64,000 nt of DNA, taken from the NCBI RefSeq assembly GCF_049933045.1, contig NZ_CP187926.1:2418001-2482000 (forward strand), given 5' to 3'. A program made the translations under genes and the position numbers. How positions within the stretch are numbered: the first letter of the stretch is position 1; the number at the start of each line of letters is the position of its first letter. The stretch is from Pseudocolwellia sp049933045. Its GTDB lineage: Bacteria; Pseudomonadota; Gammaproteobacteria; Enterobacterales; Alteromonadaceae. Below are positions 9,378 through 16,054 of the stretch, in pieces. The notes beneath the pieces are model-generated. The model did not search any database. It saw only the letters and a program-made list of their open reading frames with translations, and was not told the origin of the DNA.

Positions 9378-9943
9378 TAAAATTCTCGGCCGCAAGCGAC
9401 CGAGTTTCAAAACAAGTTCAGTTGATCGCTATTAATTTCTTTACCATCTAATTCGATTAACTGTTCTTGAACATATTTCCTGATAACTTCTTCTGTTGCG
9501 TTACCAATCGTTTCAACAAAAAAGCTTTGTGTCCATAATTTACCGCCCCAGAAATACTGCTTTTTAATTTCAGGATAAATTCTAAAAAACTCACGAGCAG
9601 TTATACTTTTAATTATTTGCATAACATAGCTTGGCGACTGTTTAGGGATCCCTCTAATAACCATATGAATATGGTCACTCGGAATTTCTAACTCTACGAT
9701 ATCAATATCGTAGTCATATCCTACTTTTTGAATAATTGCTTTCATTGTTGAACGATAAGGTTCAATGAAGACTTTGTGTCGATACTTTGGTATCCACACA
9801 AAGTGGTACATTAATCTAAAGACATGATGTGTATTTCTTTGAAGTTCCATATGAAGAATAGCATTTACTGGGGTCCCCCCAGTATACACTATCCAGCACG
9901 GGGGCAAGCCCCCGAGATTTACGCTTCGCTAGTTAAATACAGT
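9378..9943 (-). mobile_element. IS200/IS605-family element (tnpA only)
   Basis: An approximately 566-bp element with no terminal inverted repeats and no visible target duplication, which fits single-strand transposition. Subterminal imperfect palindromes sit at both ends: 9385-9404 (CTCGGCCG/CGACCGAG) and 9899-9914 (CGGGGG/CCCCCG). Both have a CAAG loop, as expected for TnpA recognition hairpins. The flanking gene reads GTATTTA at the left end, consistent with a TTTA-type target. The exact ends are inferred from restoring the PepSY frame and may be off by a few bases. Confidence 0.82.
9407..9850 (-). CDS. tnpA: IS200/IS605-family transposase TnpA (HUH, Y1)
   Basis: Single-strand DNA transposase. 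Key parts: MYHFVWIPKYRHKVF near the N-terminus, the HUH metal motif in SDHIHMVIRG, WGGKLWTQSFFVETIGN, and the catalytic-tyrosine helix with RKYVQEQ. The frame is open to 9907, but the ATG at 9848-9850 gives the family-typical start MELQRNTHHVFRL (147 residues). Just upstream at 9867-9883 is a stem of ACTGGGG with CCCCAGT that could sequester the start region. IS200 elements are known to repress tnpA translation with such a 5' hairpin; that it acts so here is inference. It looks intact. Confidence 0.92.
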   Translation of the reverse strand: MELQRNTHHVFRLMYHFVWIPKYRHKVFIEPYRSTMKAIIQKVGYDYDIDIVELEIPSDHIHMVIRGIPKQSPSYVMQIIKSITAREFFRIYPEIKKQYFWGGKLWTQSFFVETIGNATEEVIRKYVQEQLIELDGKEINSDQLNLF

Positions 9944-10191
9944 AGCTTCACCTGCTAACGTAGGTAATATTACGCCTACAATATTAGCTTGTGTAGATTG
10001 TTGTGCTGCTACTAGTTGTGTGGAAAGTGGCAGTTTATTGCTACTTGTTGTTTGTTCAATAAACTTAGTATCTTGATAAACTAGATTATTGAAATTGTCT
10101 TTAAATAAATAAACAGTTCCCGTTAAAGCGAGTATCAACATAAAGGGCAAAGTTAATAAGCCTGCGATGACATGCCACTTCCAAAGCCATT

Positions 10192-10217
10192 GATTAAGCA
10201 CATTGATTAAGCACATT
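10192..10217 (-). repeat. perfect 13-bp tandem duplication in the PepSY gene start
   Basis: The unit GATTAAGCACATT (plus strand) occurs twice in direct succession at 10192-10204 and 10205-10217. Because 13 is not a multiple of 3, it shifts the frame that starts at the AGGAG-preceded ATG at 10229. With one unit, the reading becomes MTKNNVLNQWLWKWHV and joins the rest of the gene. Confidence 0.93.
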
Positions 10218-10439
10218 GTTTTTAGTCATTTGATACTCCTTCATCAACGCAAAACTTATCTACAAATAATAAGTTAATTGAATAGTTAACGATTAACTCA
10301 ACCTCATTAAATTTCATATAGAGGTCTCCAAATACAGTCGGCGATATTTCATGATTTTTCACTTTTTAATTTAATAACAAAAGCTATTACCCTCGATGTA
10401 ATAACCTATAAATATGCAATCTGAGTCAGGTTAAATAAA

Positions 10440-10910
10440 TTAAGAAATGTAAGGAGGTGCTCTAGACAGAGCGGTTGAATAGGCAAAAGAAGTGTAAGGA
10501 CGTTGCGCGATAGTTAAAACTAACGCTCGGTATTTTATTTCACTTATTTGTACATCTAGCAGACTTGATAATTCGTAGGTATGGTGATCGATTAAGTAAG
10601 AATATGAACATTTTATTTGATGATATTCAGAGGGTATATCTTTAGGTTCATCAACATATAGAATAATCCCTTGATCAATGAAAGCGGATTTAGACATCCA
10701 TTTAAAAGAAGTACCAGAACAAATTAATACAGCATCTTTTGTAGCATAACTTTGCGCTTGGTCGGTATTATAAGCTGCGACGACCACAGAGAAAGTACTG
10801 TTAAAAATAAGTACAAACAATATAAGTGCTGATTGTAATTTACCCAGCCAACTAGTTTTCAATGGTTTGTGATCACCTTTATGTAGAATGCTTTTATGCA
10901 GAACAGGCAT
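10440..10910 (-). CDS. small exported or anchored protein, DUF2946-like
   Basis: The 156-residue product has a charged start (about 1-24), one hydrophobic segment (LQSALILFVLIFNSTFSVVVAA, about 26-47), which may be an uncleaved anchor or signal, then a polar domain with two Cys (about residues 64 and 101). It ends TALSRAPPYIS. The C-terminal SRAPP motif with an N-terminal helix resembles DUF2946-type proteins that often sit beside PepSY and TonB-receptor genes. It lies about 210 bp upstream of the broken PepSY gene on the same strand, which fits that association. I do not know its function, and the family link rests on the end motif and context only. Confidence 0.6.
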   Translation of the reverse strand: MPVLHKSILHKGDHKPLKTSWLGKLQSALILFVLIFNSTFSVVVAAYNTDQAQSYATKDAVLICSGTSFKWMSKSAFIDQGIILYVDEPKDIPSEYHQIKCSYSYLIDHHTYELSSLLDVQISEIKYRALVLTIAQRPYTSFAYSTALSRAPPYIS

Positions 10911-10978
10911 ATATTACGAATAATACTAAATAATTTAAAGGTAAGAATTCACCTTTTAGTGGGAGTGACAAAGATAGA

Positions 10979-11533
10979 TTACTCATTACTATCCTCTAAA
11001 ATTACTTTTAAATTATTTAATCCTATAGATAAATCATCACCAATTTTTTCCCCGTAATAATAAAACATCAATACAATATTCAATGGGTAAGATAGCTCTC
11101 CATTAGTAAGCCATATCACTTTGGTGTTATTCGCATCGATTGTTTCAGTTATCATTGAACTTGGTATTATGGCTTCGAACGGTTCTAAAAATCGTAATTC
11201 GAAATCAAGACGATGACCTTCATCTATATTCATAATCTCTTGCTCACCTGTAGTTTTTACTCCATTAACATTTGTCCAAAAAAATATATAACCAATTTCA
11301 CCATCTATACCTTTATACACATTTCTTCTACCACTATGTATATCTTTCCATTTCACAAATTTTTCATAATTTTTGATGTATCTTAAATAATCAAAAACCT
11401 CTGCTTTAGGTTTATTAATAACGATAGAACGCTCAACATCATATTTATTACTAATGAATAATGCAGCAACTAACAAAATAACAATAAGAGTAATTAAAAT
11501 GAATACAACTTTCTTCAACTTCATCACAATCAT
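10979..11533 (-). CDS. SRPBCC family (polyketide cyclase/START-like) protein
   Basis: The 184-residue product begins with a hydrophobic segment (VVFILITLIVILLVAALFI) that probably anchors it in the inner membrane. A START-like fold follows: YDVERSIVINKPKAEVFDYLRYIKNYEKFVKW is the typical first strand and helix, then GEIGYIFFW, TTGEQEIMNI and TKVIWLTNGE. Two Met starts compete (11533 and 11524); AGGA lies three bases before the first and twelve before the second, so the start is uncertain. The ligand is unknown. There is no operon partner: the next gene downstream starts about 69 bp away. Confidence 0.8.
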   Translation of the reverse strand: MIVMKLKKVVFILITLIVILLVAALFISNKYDVERSIVINKPKAEVFDYLRYIKNYEKFVKWKDIHSGRRNVYKGIDGEIGYIFFWTNVNGVKTTGEQEIMNIDEGHRLDFELRFLEPFEAIIPSSMITETIDANNTKVIWLTNGELSYPLNIVLMFYYYGEKIGDDLSIGLNNLKVILEDSNE

Positions 11534-11770
11534 AGATCCTAAGATACTTTTTATTTAAGTCTGGCTTACGAATGTAAATTAATCAATTTCCATATTGATA
11601 TTTAAAGAAAAGAATTGAGTTTGAAATAAATGAATGAACGACCAATCACAAGGTACATGTGCTGTTGATAAATAACTAACAAGAGAAAAACATTACGGAT
11701 TAATTTTACTCATCTATCGGATGATGTTTTCCCGTTTGTCGTAACAAATAGAGAAACGTACACTAACCTT

Positions 11771-11865
11771 GATTTGAAATCTCCCCGATTTCCTAATTAT
11801 GTTATATAGTTATGTTTAATTTGTACTATTTTTTATGGGTGTCCTTTTGGATACCCATTTTTTTT
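11771..11865 (+). ncRNA. candidate small RNA, copy 1
   Basis: Predicted transcript of about 95 nt. Promoter TTGTCG (11736-11741), 17-bp spacer, TACACT (11759-11764); start expected near 11771. The first hairpin is GAAATC-TCCCC-GATTTC, presenting a UCCCC loop. An AU-rich middle follows. The end is the terminator stem TGGGTGTCC-TTTT-GGATACCCA with eight T. The call rests on promoter and terminator geometry and on repetition, not on a recognised RNA family. Confidence 0.7.
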
Positions 11866-12047
11866 CGCCTATAAAAAGGTAAATTGAGAGTCAGCTCAAA
11901 TATAAAATCCCTTCTGATACGCACTTTTTTATCTAAGTTTACAGCAACTAAATAAACAACACTGACTAGCCATAGATTAAATTCATTCACCCATCAGATG
12001 ATATTTTCCCGTTTGTCGTAACGAATAGAGAAACGTACACTGAGCTT

Positions 12048-12141
12048 GATTTGAAATCTCCCCGATTTCCTAATTATGTTATATAGTTATGTTTAATTTG
12101 TACTATTTTTTATGGGTGTCCTTTTGGATACCCATTTTTTT
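12048..12141 (+). ncRNA. candidate small RNA, copy 2
   Basis: Same design as copy 1. Promoter TTGTCG (12013-12018), 17 bp, TACACT (12036-12041); UCCCC-loop hairpin just after the predicted start; terminator stem and T run to 12141. The transcribed part is identical to copy 1 across the hairpin, middle and terminator as far as I can compare by eye. Confidence 0.7.
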
Positions 12142-12272
12142 GCCTAAAGAAAGGTAAACAGAAACTATGATAGTGAGTTGATGAACAATCTAGCGACCAC
12201 TTAGCTACAAACTGATCTAACAATTATTAAAAACTATCCTAATAACTACCTTAGCAATAAGTATGTTGCCAG

Positions 12273-12330
12273 TAACTTTTTGAACAACGACTTTCTGGAC
12301 AACCACCTTCTGAGCACCGATTTTCTGAAT
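12273..12330 (+). repeat. degenerate 15-bp tandem repeats in the array spacer
   Basis: Three to four imperfect repeats of about 15 bp (AACAACGACTTTCTG, GACAACCACCTTCTG, AGCACCGATTTTCTG) lie in the spacer after copy 2. The matching spacer after copy 3 (about 13915-13935) has only one unit, so this stretch accounts for most of the 14-bp or larger length differences between array units. Confidence 0.65.
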
Positions 12331-12497
12331 AATAATATTCCAACAGCGACTCTGTATGCAGGAATGCTCTTATCAAGTTCAATAAGTCAGTATTAAAAAC
12401 CCAGACACAGATTAAATCCATTCATCGGTAATCCCCCCGAAAAATAATCGAAGTCAAAGTAGAATTTTCTCGTATGCTTAACCGCAGGAGATCATTC

Positions 12498-12764
12498 ATG
12501 AAAAAAGCACATTTTAGTGACAGTCAAATTTTAGCCATTTTAAAGCAAGCCGAAAATGGCGTACCTATTCCCGAACTATGTCGTGAACACGGCATGAGTA
12601 ACTCATCGTTTTATAAATGGCGCTCTAAGTATGGCGGCATGGATGCCTCACTTATGGCAAGAATGAAAGAGCTAGAAGATGAAAATCGGCGCTTAAAAAA
12701 GATGTATGCCGAAGAGCGTTTAAAGGCTGAAATCATTACGGAGGCCATGGCAAAAAAGTGGTAA
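12498..12764 (+). CDS. IS3-family transposase OrfA (IS407 group)
   Basis: Helix-turn-helix protein that binds the IS ends and supplies the N-terminus of the OrfAB transposase. HFSDSQILAILKQAENGVPIPELCREHGM and NSSFYKWRSKYGG form the HTH_Tnp_1 domain; a leucine-zipper-like helix follows (MARMKELEDENRRLKKMYAEERLKAEIITEAM). The frame opens at 12474, but the ATG at 12498 has AGGAG seven bases upstream and begins MKKAHFSDSQ like its relatives, so I use it (88 residues). The gene ends in the A6G stretch at 12752-12758, where a -1 shift leads into orfB. Confidence 0.93.
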   Translation: MKKAHFSDSQILAILKQAENGVPIPELCREHGMSNSSFYKWRSKYGGMDASLMARMKELEDENRRLKKMYAEERLKAEIITEAMAKKW

Positions 12765-13612
12765 AGGCTTCTGAGCGCAAAGCGATGGCTAAAGTAGCAA
12801 TTCAAAGCCATGACGTCAGTATTAGCCAAGCATGCCGTGCATTCTTAATCAGCGAAACCTGTTATCGTTATCAGCCTAAACTTAATGACGATAATGAGCT
12901 TATCGCCGACTTGCTGTTAGGTTTAGTGCAGAATCAACGAAACTGGGGGTTTGGCTTATGCTTTTTATATTTGAGAAACGTAAAAGGCTATCACTGGAAT
13001 CATAAGCGCGTTTATCGTATCTATCGTGAACTCGAACTGAATATGCGAATAAAGCCTCATAAACGGCTGAAACGTGAAGTTCCTGAGCCATTAGCAGTGC
13101 CCGAAGCGATGAATGAATGTTGGTCGATGGACTTCATGCATGACCAATTATCAGATGGAAGGAGTTGTCGCTTGTTTAATGTGATTGATGACTTTAACCG
13201 GGAAGGTTTGGCAATAGATGCTGATATATCATTGCCCGCAGAGCGTGTGATCCAATCACTTGATAGGATCATCGAATGGCGTGGTAAACCTAAACGTATA
13301 CGTTCTGATAACGGACCCGAATATATTAGTCATAAACTTGCAGCTTGGGCATCAAAACACGATATTGAATTATGTTTCATTCAGCCAGGCAACCCACAGC
13401 AAAATGCTTACATTGAACGTTTTAATCGAACGGTGAGATATGATTGGCTAAGCCATTATATTTATCGTGATATTGAAGAATTACAGAACAGGGCCACACA
13501 ATGGTTATGGACTTATAACCATGAGCGACCTAACATGGGAATTGGTGGTATAACACCAATTCAAAAACGCAAACTAACACAGAGAAAAACGTCTACTTTT
13601 GAACTCCATTAA
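12758..13612 (+). CDS. IS3-family transposase OrfB (DDE integrase domain)
   Basis: Catalytic part of the transposase, probably made mainly as an OrfAB fusion by -1 frameshifting at A6G; a GTG at 12758 could also serve as start. The 284-residue product has an HTH_21 region (QACRAFLISETCYRYQP), then the rve core with all three acidic residues: WSMDFMHD, IRSDNGPEYIS and NAYIERFNR. The usual end motif YNHERPNMGIGGITP follows. All catalytic residues are present, so the element could be active. Confidence 0.94.
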   Translation: MVKASERKAMAKVAIQSHDVSISQACRAFLISETCYRYQPKLNDDNELIADLLLGLVQNQRNWGFGLCFLYLRNVKGYHWNHKRVYRIYRELELNMRIKPHKRLKREVPEPLAVPEAMNECWSMDFMHDQLSDGRSCRLFNVIDDFNREGLAIDADISLPAERVIQSLDRIIEWRGKPKRIRSDNGPEYISHKLAAWASKHDIELCFIQPGNPQQNAYIERFNRTVRYDWLSHYIYRDIEELQNRATQWLWTYNHERPNMGIGGITPIQKRKLTQRKTSTFELH

Positions 13613-13688
13613 AAATGGGGGGATTACCCATCCATCAGATGATATTTTCCCGTTTGTCGGAATGAATAGAGAGACGTACACTGACCTT

Positions 13689-13782
13689 GATTTGAAATCT
13701 CCCCGATTTCCTAATTATGTTATATAGTTATGTTTAATTTGTACTATTTTTTATGGGTGTCCTTTTGGATACCCATTTTTTT
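13689..13782 (+). ncRNA. candidate small RNA, copy 3
   Basis: Promoter TTGTCG (13654-13659), 17 bp, TACACT (13677-13682); UCCCC-loop hairpin and terminator identical to copies 1 and 2. The IS3-family element ends only 25 bp upstream of the -35 box, so any activator site further upstream has been displaced, though CATCAGATGATATTTTCCCG next to the promoter is kept. Confidence 0.7.
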
Positions 13783-14109
13783 CGCCTAAAGAAAGGTAAA
13801 CAGAAACTATGATAGTTAGTTGATGAACAATCTAGCGACCACCTAGCTACAAACTGATCTAACAGTTCTTAAAAACTATCCTAATAACTACCTTAGCAAT
13901 AAGTATGTTGCCAATAACTTTCTGAATAGTAATATTCCAACAGCTACTCTCTATGCATAAATACTCTTATCAAGAGCAAGCTTATCAATACTCAGTTTAT
14001 CAAGATCAATAAGTCAGCATTGAGAACACAGGCACAGATTAAATCCATTCATCCATCAGATGATATTTTCCCGTTTGTCGTAACGAATAGAGAGACGTAC
14101 ACTGACCTT

Positions 14110-14203
14110 GATTTGAAATCTCCCCGATTTCCTAATTATGTTATATAGTTATGTTTAATTTGTACCATTTTTTATGGGTGTCCTTTTGGATACCCCTTTT
14201 TTT
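14110..14203 (+). ncRNA. candidate small RNA, copy 4
   Basis: Promoter TTGTCG (14075-14080), 17 bp, TACACT (14098-14103); UCCCC-loop hairpin intact. One base changes in the middle (TGTACC for TGTACT), and the closing base pair of the terminator is weakened (GGATACCCC). The stem core and T run are kept. This is the uninterrupted cassette that reveals the target site of the IS in cassette 3. Confidence 0.68.
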
Positions 14204-14210
14204 CATCAAA

Positions 14211-14716
14211 TGAAAGCCAAACTAACCTTAAAACATCTGAATTAATTAGCGTTGATCACTTAAAGTAAAAATTTAGCTTATATATAGCTAACCGTTCAAC
14301 CCCTTGACTGATAACTTAGCTAATAGCCTGGTTAATCACTTATCCTATATATTCAGTTCTCACTCACCTCTGTATACAGCACGGAACTCATTATTCATCA
14401 AAATAGCACTTATATAGTTAAAACTTACTGAACGAGTAATGATTAAACCTTTCTATTAATCAAGACCGACTAACTAATAACGACTAGCCAAGAACCTATT
14501 AAAACACGACATAAAAATTGGTAGTCAATAAGTTAATACTCGATTTACAGTTATCTGTTAATTGAAGAGAACATGATTTAAAGATGAGAGATGAGAGTTG
14601 ATAATTACTTTGATGCTGAAATATTCAATTAGGTATTTGATTATGTCTTTAGTTAGATATTGAGATATTGAAGTATTGCGATACTAGATAAGCAATAAGA
14701 TAAGAGAAGTGAAAAT
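14211..14716. other. non-coding spacer after the array
   Basis: About 500 bp with no convincing open frame. It is AT-rich and contains short, imperfect direct repeats (GATGAGAGATGAGAG; several ATTGAGATATTGAAG-like units around 14660-14680). I see no promoter or RNA I can defend until the terminator at 14717. Confidence 0.5.
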
Positions 14717-14742
14717 GTCCTACCAACGAGATAGGACTTTTT
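14717..14742 (+). terminator. intrinsic terminator in the array tail
   Basis: Stem GTCCTA / TAGGAC with a 9-nt loop and five T. No gene precedes it in frame, so it either ends an unrecognised short transcript or is the remnant of another cassette. It lies just upstream of the promoter of decayed copy 5. Confidence 0.7.
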
Positions 14743-14750
14743 AGTTTGGT

Positions 14751-14890
14751 TTGTTCTAGTTTTAATTTTTAAACTATATAAGGTAACAGTTTTTGATTTG
14801 AAATCTCCCCGACTTCAAAAATGTTACATAGTTATGTTTAATCCGTACCATTTAGATGAATATCCTGAAATACCCACTTTATTTGTTTAT
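14751..14890 (+). repeat. decayed small-RNA cassette, copy 5
   Basis: It shares TTGATTTGAAATCTCCCCGA and GTTATGTTTAAT with copies 1-4. Its hairpin is rearranged to TTTGAA...TTCAAA with an inner TC/GA and the same UCCCC loop, so the loop is kept while the stem changes on both sides. A promoter-like TTGTTC (14751-14756), 18 bp, TATATA (14775-14780) sits at the equivalent place. The terminator stem is lost (TATCCTGAAATACCCA). Confidence 0.6.
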
Positions 14891-15009
14891 AGAAAAATTG
14901 ATTTTAGTAATTTAAATACAAAATTTGATATAAAAATTACAAAAAATCTACTTTTACTACAAACCCAGCTTAATTAAAAAAATAAAACAATATAAATTTA
15001 TTTTTAATT

Positions 15010-15060
15010 TAGGCTGTGATTTTAAAATCTCCCCAACTTTAAAATACTTTTTTTAACCTT
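15010..15060 (+). repeat. weak remnant of the small-RNA hairpin, copy 6
   Basis: TTTTAAA and TTTAAAA form a 7-bp stem around ATCTCCCCAAC, again exposing CUCCCC in the loop, followed by a run of seven T. It has no clear promoter. It could be an old copy or chance in AT-rich DNA. Confidence 0.35.
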
Positions 15061-15296
15061 ATTTATCATTATAGGTCAACTTTAGAGCTGATATAAGTAT
15101 AAAATTAAATTTTATTAAAACGCCAAAAAGACGTCATTTTAGTTATAAGCACCTTATATCATTAGAGTTTTCTTTAAGGCTCTTTAGTGTAATTGCTCTA
15201 CACCTGTTTAGTGCAAATGCTCTACCCATTTTTACTGGGCAAACACAAAATCCCCATAGATGATTAAAATTCATTTATAAGGTTTAATTTAATCGT

Positions 15297-15325
15297 TTGT
15301 TCGCCTCCCTCAAATTAATTACATT
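15297..15325 (+). promoter_or_regulatory. promoter of the first secreted paralog
   Basis: TTGTTC (15297-15302), 17-bp spacer, TACATT (15320-15325). The -35 is embedded in CGTTTGT, as in the small-RNA cassettes. The predicted start near 15332 leaves a leader of about 42 nt with a GGAG ribosome site. Confidence 0.6.
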
Positions 15326-15373
15326 AGCATTGTCATCATAGGGTGATACAAACTAAATTTTTGGAGAACAATC

Positions 15374-15892
15374 ATGAAACTTAAACCTTTATTATTAACA
15401 TCAATTATTAGCTCAATATTAGTTATAGCACCAACGGCTGTAATGGCAAGTGAGTCTCAGTTAAAAGTTGCAATTATTAAGGATACAGCTACACCTTCTG
15501 AAATTGCTGAAGGTGAATACAGTAATATAATTGCTAACCTTTCAAGTAGTTCAAGCGAAGGAAAATATAATGACTTTGAAAAGAATACTGCATTATGTGT
15601 AGCTTATTTAAAAACCAGCAACACAGTTGAGTCTGAAGCAGCATGTTCATCAGCCATTGAAAGTGCAAAAACATTAGAAAAAAATAACAGTAGAACAAGT
15701 TATTTAAAATCTATTAGTTATAGCAACCGTGCAGTAGCTCGCTATTTAAAAAATGATGTTGTTGGTGCAATGAGTGATTTAGCAGTAGCTAATTCAATTG
15801 ATAGTAACAAAATCAGTAAAGCGAACTTAGCAGTAATGAACAGTAAGCTTGATCAAACAGGTTACGATGAGTCTGTATCTTTAGCTGATTAA
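15374..15892 (+). CDS. secreted TPR-like protein, paralog 1
   Basis: The 172-residue product has a clear Sec signal peptide (MKLKPLLLTSIISS... cleaved after TAVMA, about residue 25). The mature part is about 147 residues, probably helical. Two Cys (in TALCVAY and EAACSSA) are likely disulphide-bonded in the periplasm. SYSNRAVARYLKNDVVGAMSDLAVANSID reads like one tetratricopeptide unit (NRAVARY...A..DL..A). GGAG lies about 9 bases before the ATG. I do not recognise a named family and cannot assign a function. A paralog lies 915 bp downstream: nearly identical in the second half, clearly diverged in the first 65 residues. Confidence 0.85.
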   Translation: MKLKPLLLTSIISSILVIAPTAVMASESQLKVAIIKDTATPSEIAEGEYSNIIANLSSSSSEGKYNDFEKNTALCVAYLKTSNTVESEAACSSAIESAKTLEKNNSRTSYLKSISYSNRAVARYLKNDVVGAMSDLAVANSIDSNKISKANLAVMNSKLDQTGYDESVSLAD

Positions 15893-16054
15893 TTTAACGG
15901 GTAAACACTATGGTTCAAACGATAAATAATGGTCGATTTAATCGACAGACAAGGTAGTCGAAGTATGGGCTCTATATAAGGCGGTAATAATATTTACCTG
16001 TTAGTTAACTTGATTAAAGTCATTAACAACTACCGCCTTATTCCACTAATAAAG
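15893..16054 (+). repeat. conserved 3' element of paralog 1
   Basis: About 160 bp after the stop codon are almost identical to the element after paralog 2. Contents: GGTAAACACTATGGTTCAAA, a GTCGATTTAATCGAC hairpin, and a long-range stem ATAAGGCGGTA / TACCGCCTTAT enclosing about 45 nt. There is no U run after the outer stem, so it is not a standard terminator. It may be a protective or regulatory 3' untranslated structure. Confidence 0.7.

Larger units (their letters stand above)
8362..10229 (-). pseudogene. PepSY-associated membrane protein, inactivated by a 13-bp duplication and an IS200-type insertion
   Basis: Two open frames are halves of one gene. The first (up to 10216) gives LNQWLWKWHVIAGLLTLPFM and ends GEATVFN at 9929. 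The second (8362-9357 plus codons upstream to about 9377) starts IVATKGWMNNDLYVDPY, then has HGELLLGKAGTTVVELVASW, a TGLYVWWPKKG helix end, LFRDLHSVTGFWLS and two more C-terminal helices, the usual PepSY membrane protein layout. Removing the insertion between about 9378 and 9943 restores the frame through a Phe-Ile-Val join. In addition, the start preferred by ribosome site (AGGAG, then ATG at 10227-10229) runs MTKNNVLNQ and is thrown out of frame by a perfect 13-bp tandem repeat at 10192-10217. The gene therefore carries two independent lesions. Its intact function was probably membrane electron transfer or siderophore-iron handling. Confidence 0.88.
12427..13628 (+). mobile_element. IS3-family insertion sequence, IS407 group, complete
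   Basis: A 1202-bp element with terminal inverted repeats beginning GGTAATCCCCCC and ending GGGGGGATTACC, flanked by a 4-bp direct repeat CATC (12423-12426 and 13629-13632). Comparison with the uninterrupted cassette 4 (CCATTCATCCATCAG) shows the empty site and confirms the duplication. It carries orfA and orfB in overlapping frames with a slippery A6G. The element separates the upstream conserved box of cassette 3 from its preceding spacer and leaves the cassette 3 promoter intact. It appears complete and possibly active. Confidence 0.94.
11709..14210 (+). repeat. tandem array of four small-RNA cassettes
   Basis: A block of about 160 bp (CATCAGATGATATTTTCCCG region, promoter, hairpin, terminator) occurs four times on the plus strand, with its terminator loops at about 11845, 12122, 13763 and 14184. 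Centre-to-centre spacing is 277, then 435 (after subtracting the 1206 bp of IS plus target duplication), then 421 bp. Cassettes 2 and 3 also share about 250 bp of downstream spacer with few changes, so the larger unit was duplicated in tandem. Copies differ by scattered single bases in the spacer, while the promoter-to-terminator part is almost unchanged. No open frame of note lies in the unit. Two decayed copies follow at 14.75 and 15.0 kb. Confidence 0.9.

Noticed and set aside
11800..14160. Conserved 6-codon frame (ATG TTA TAT AGT TAT GTT TAA) inside each small RNA
   Set aside because: Present in all four copies and in copy 5 with one change, but it has no ribosome site and lies in a stretch conserved in any case; a leader peptide cannot be supported.
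11709..14210. Possible CRISPR array
   Set aside because: The repeated unit is 160 bp or more with only four copies and spacers that are themselves repeated; no cas gene is nearby. The promoter-hairpin-terminator layout explains it better.
15183..15229. Two imperfect TTTAGTG(T/C)AA(T/A)TGCTCTAC repeats before paralog 1
   Set aside because: Only two copies and no symmetry that would mark an operator; recorded but not called as a regulatory site.
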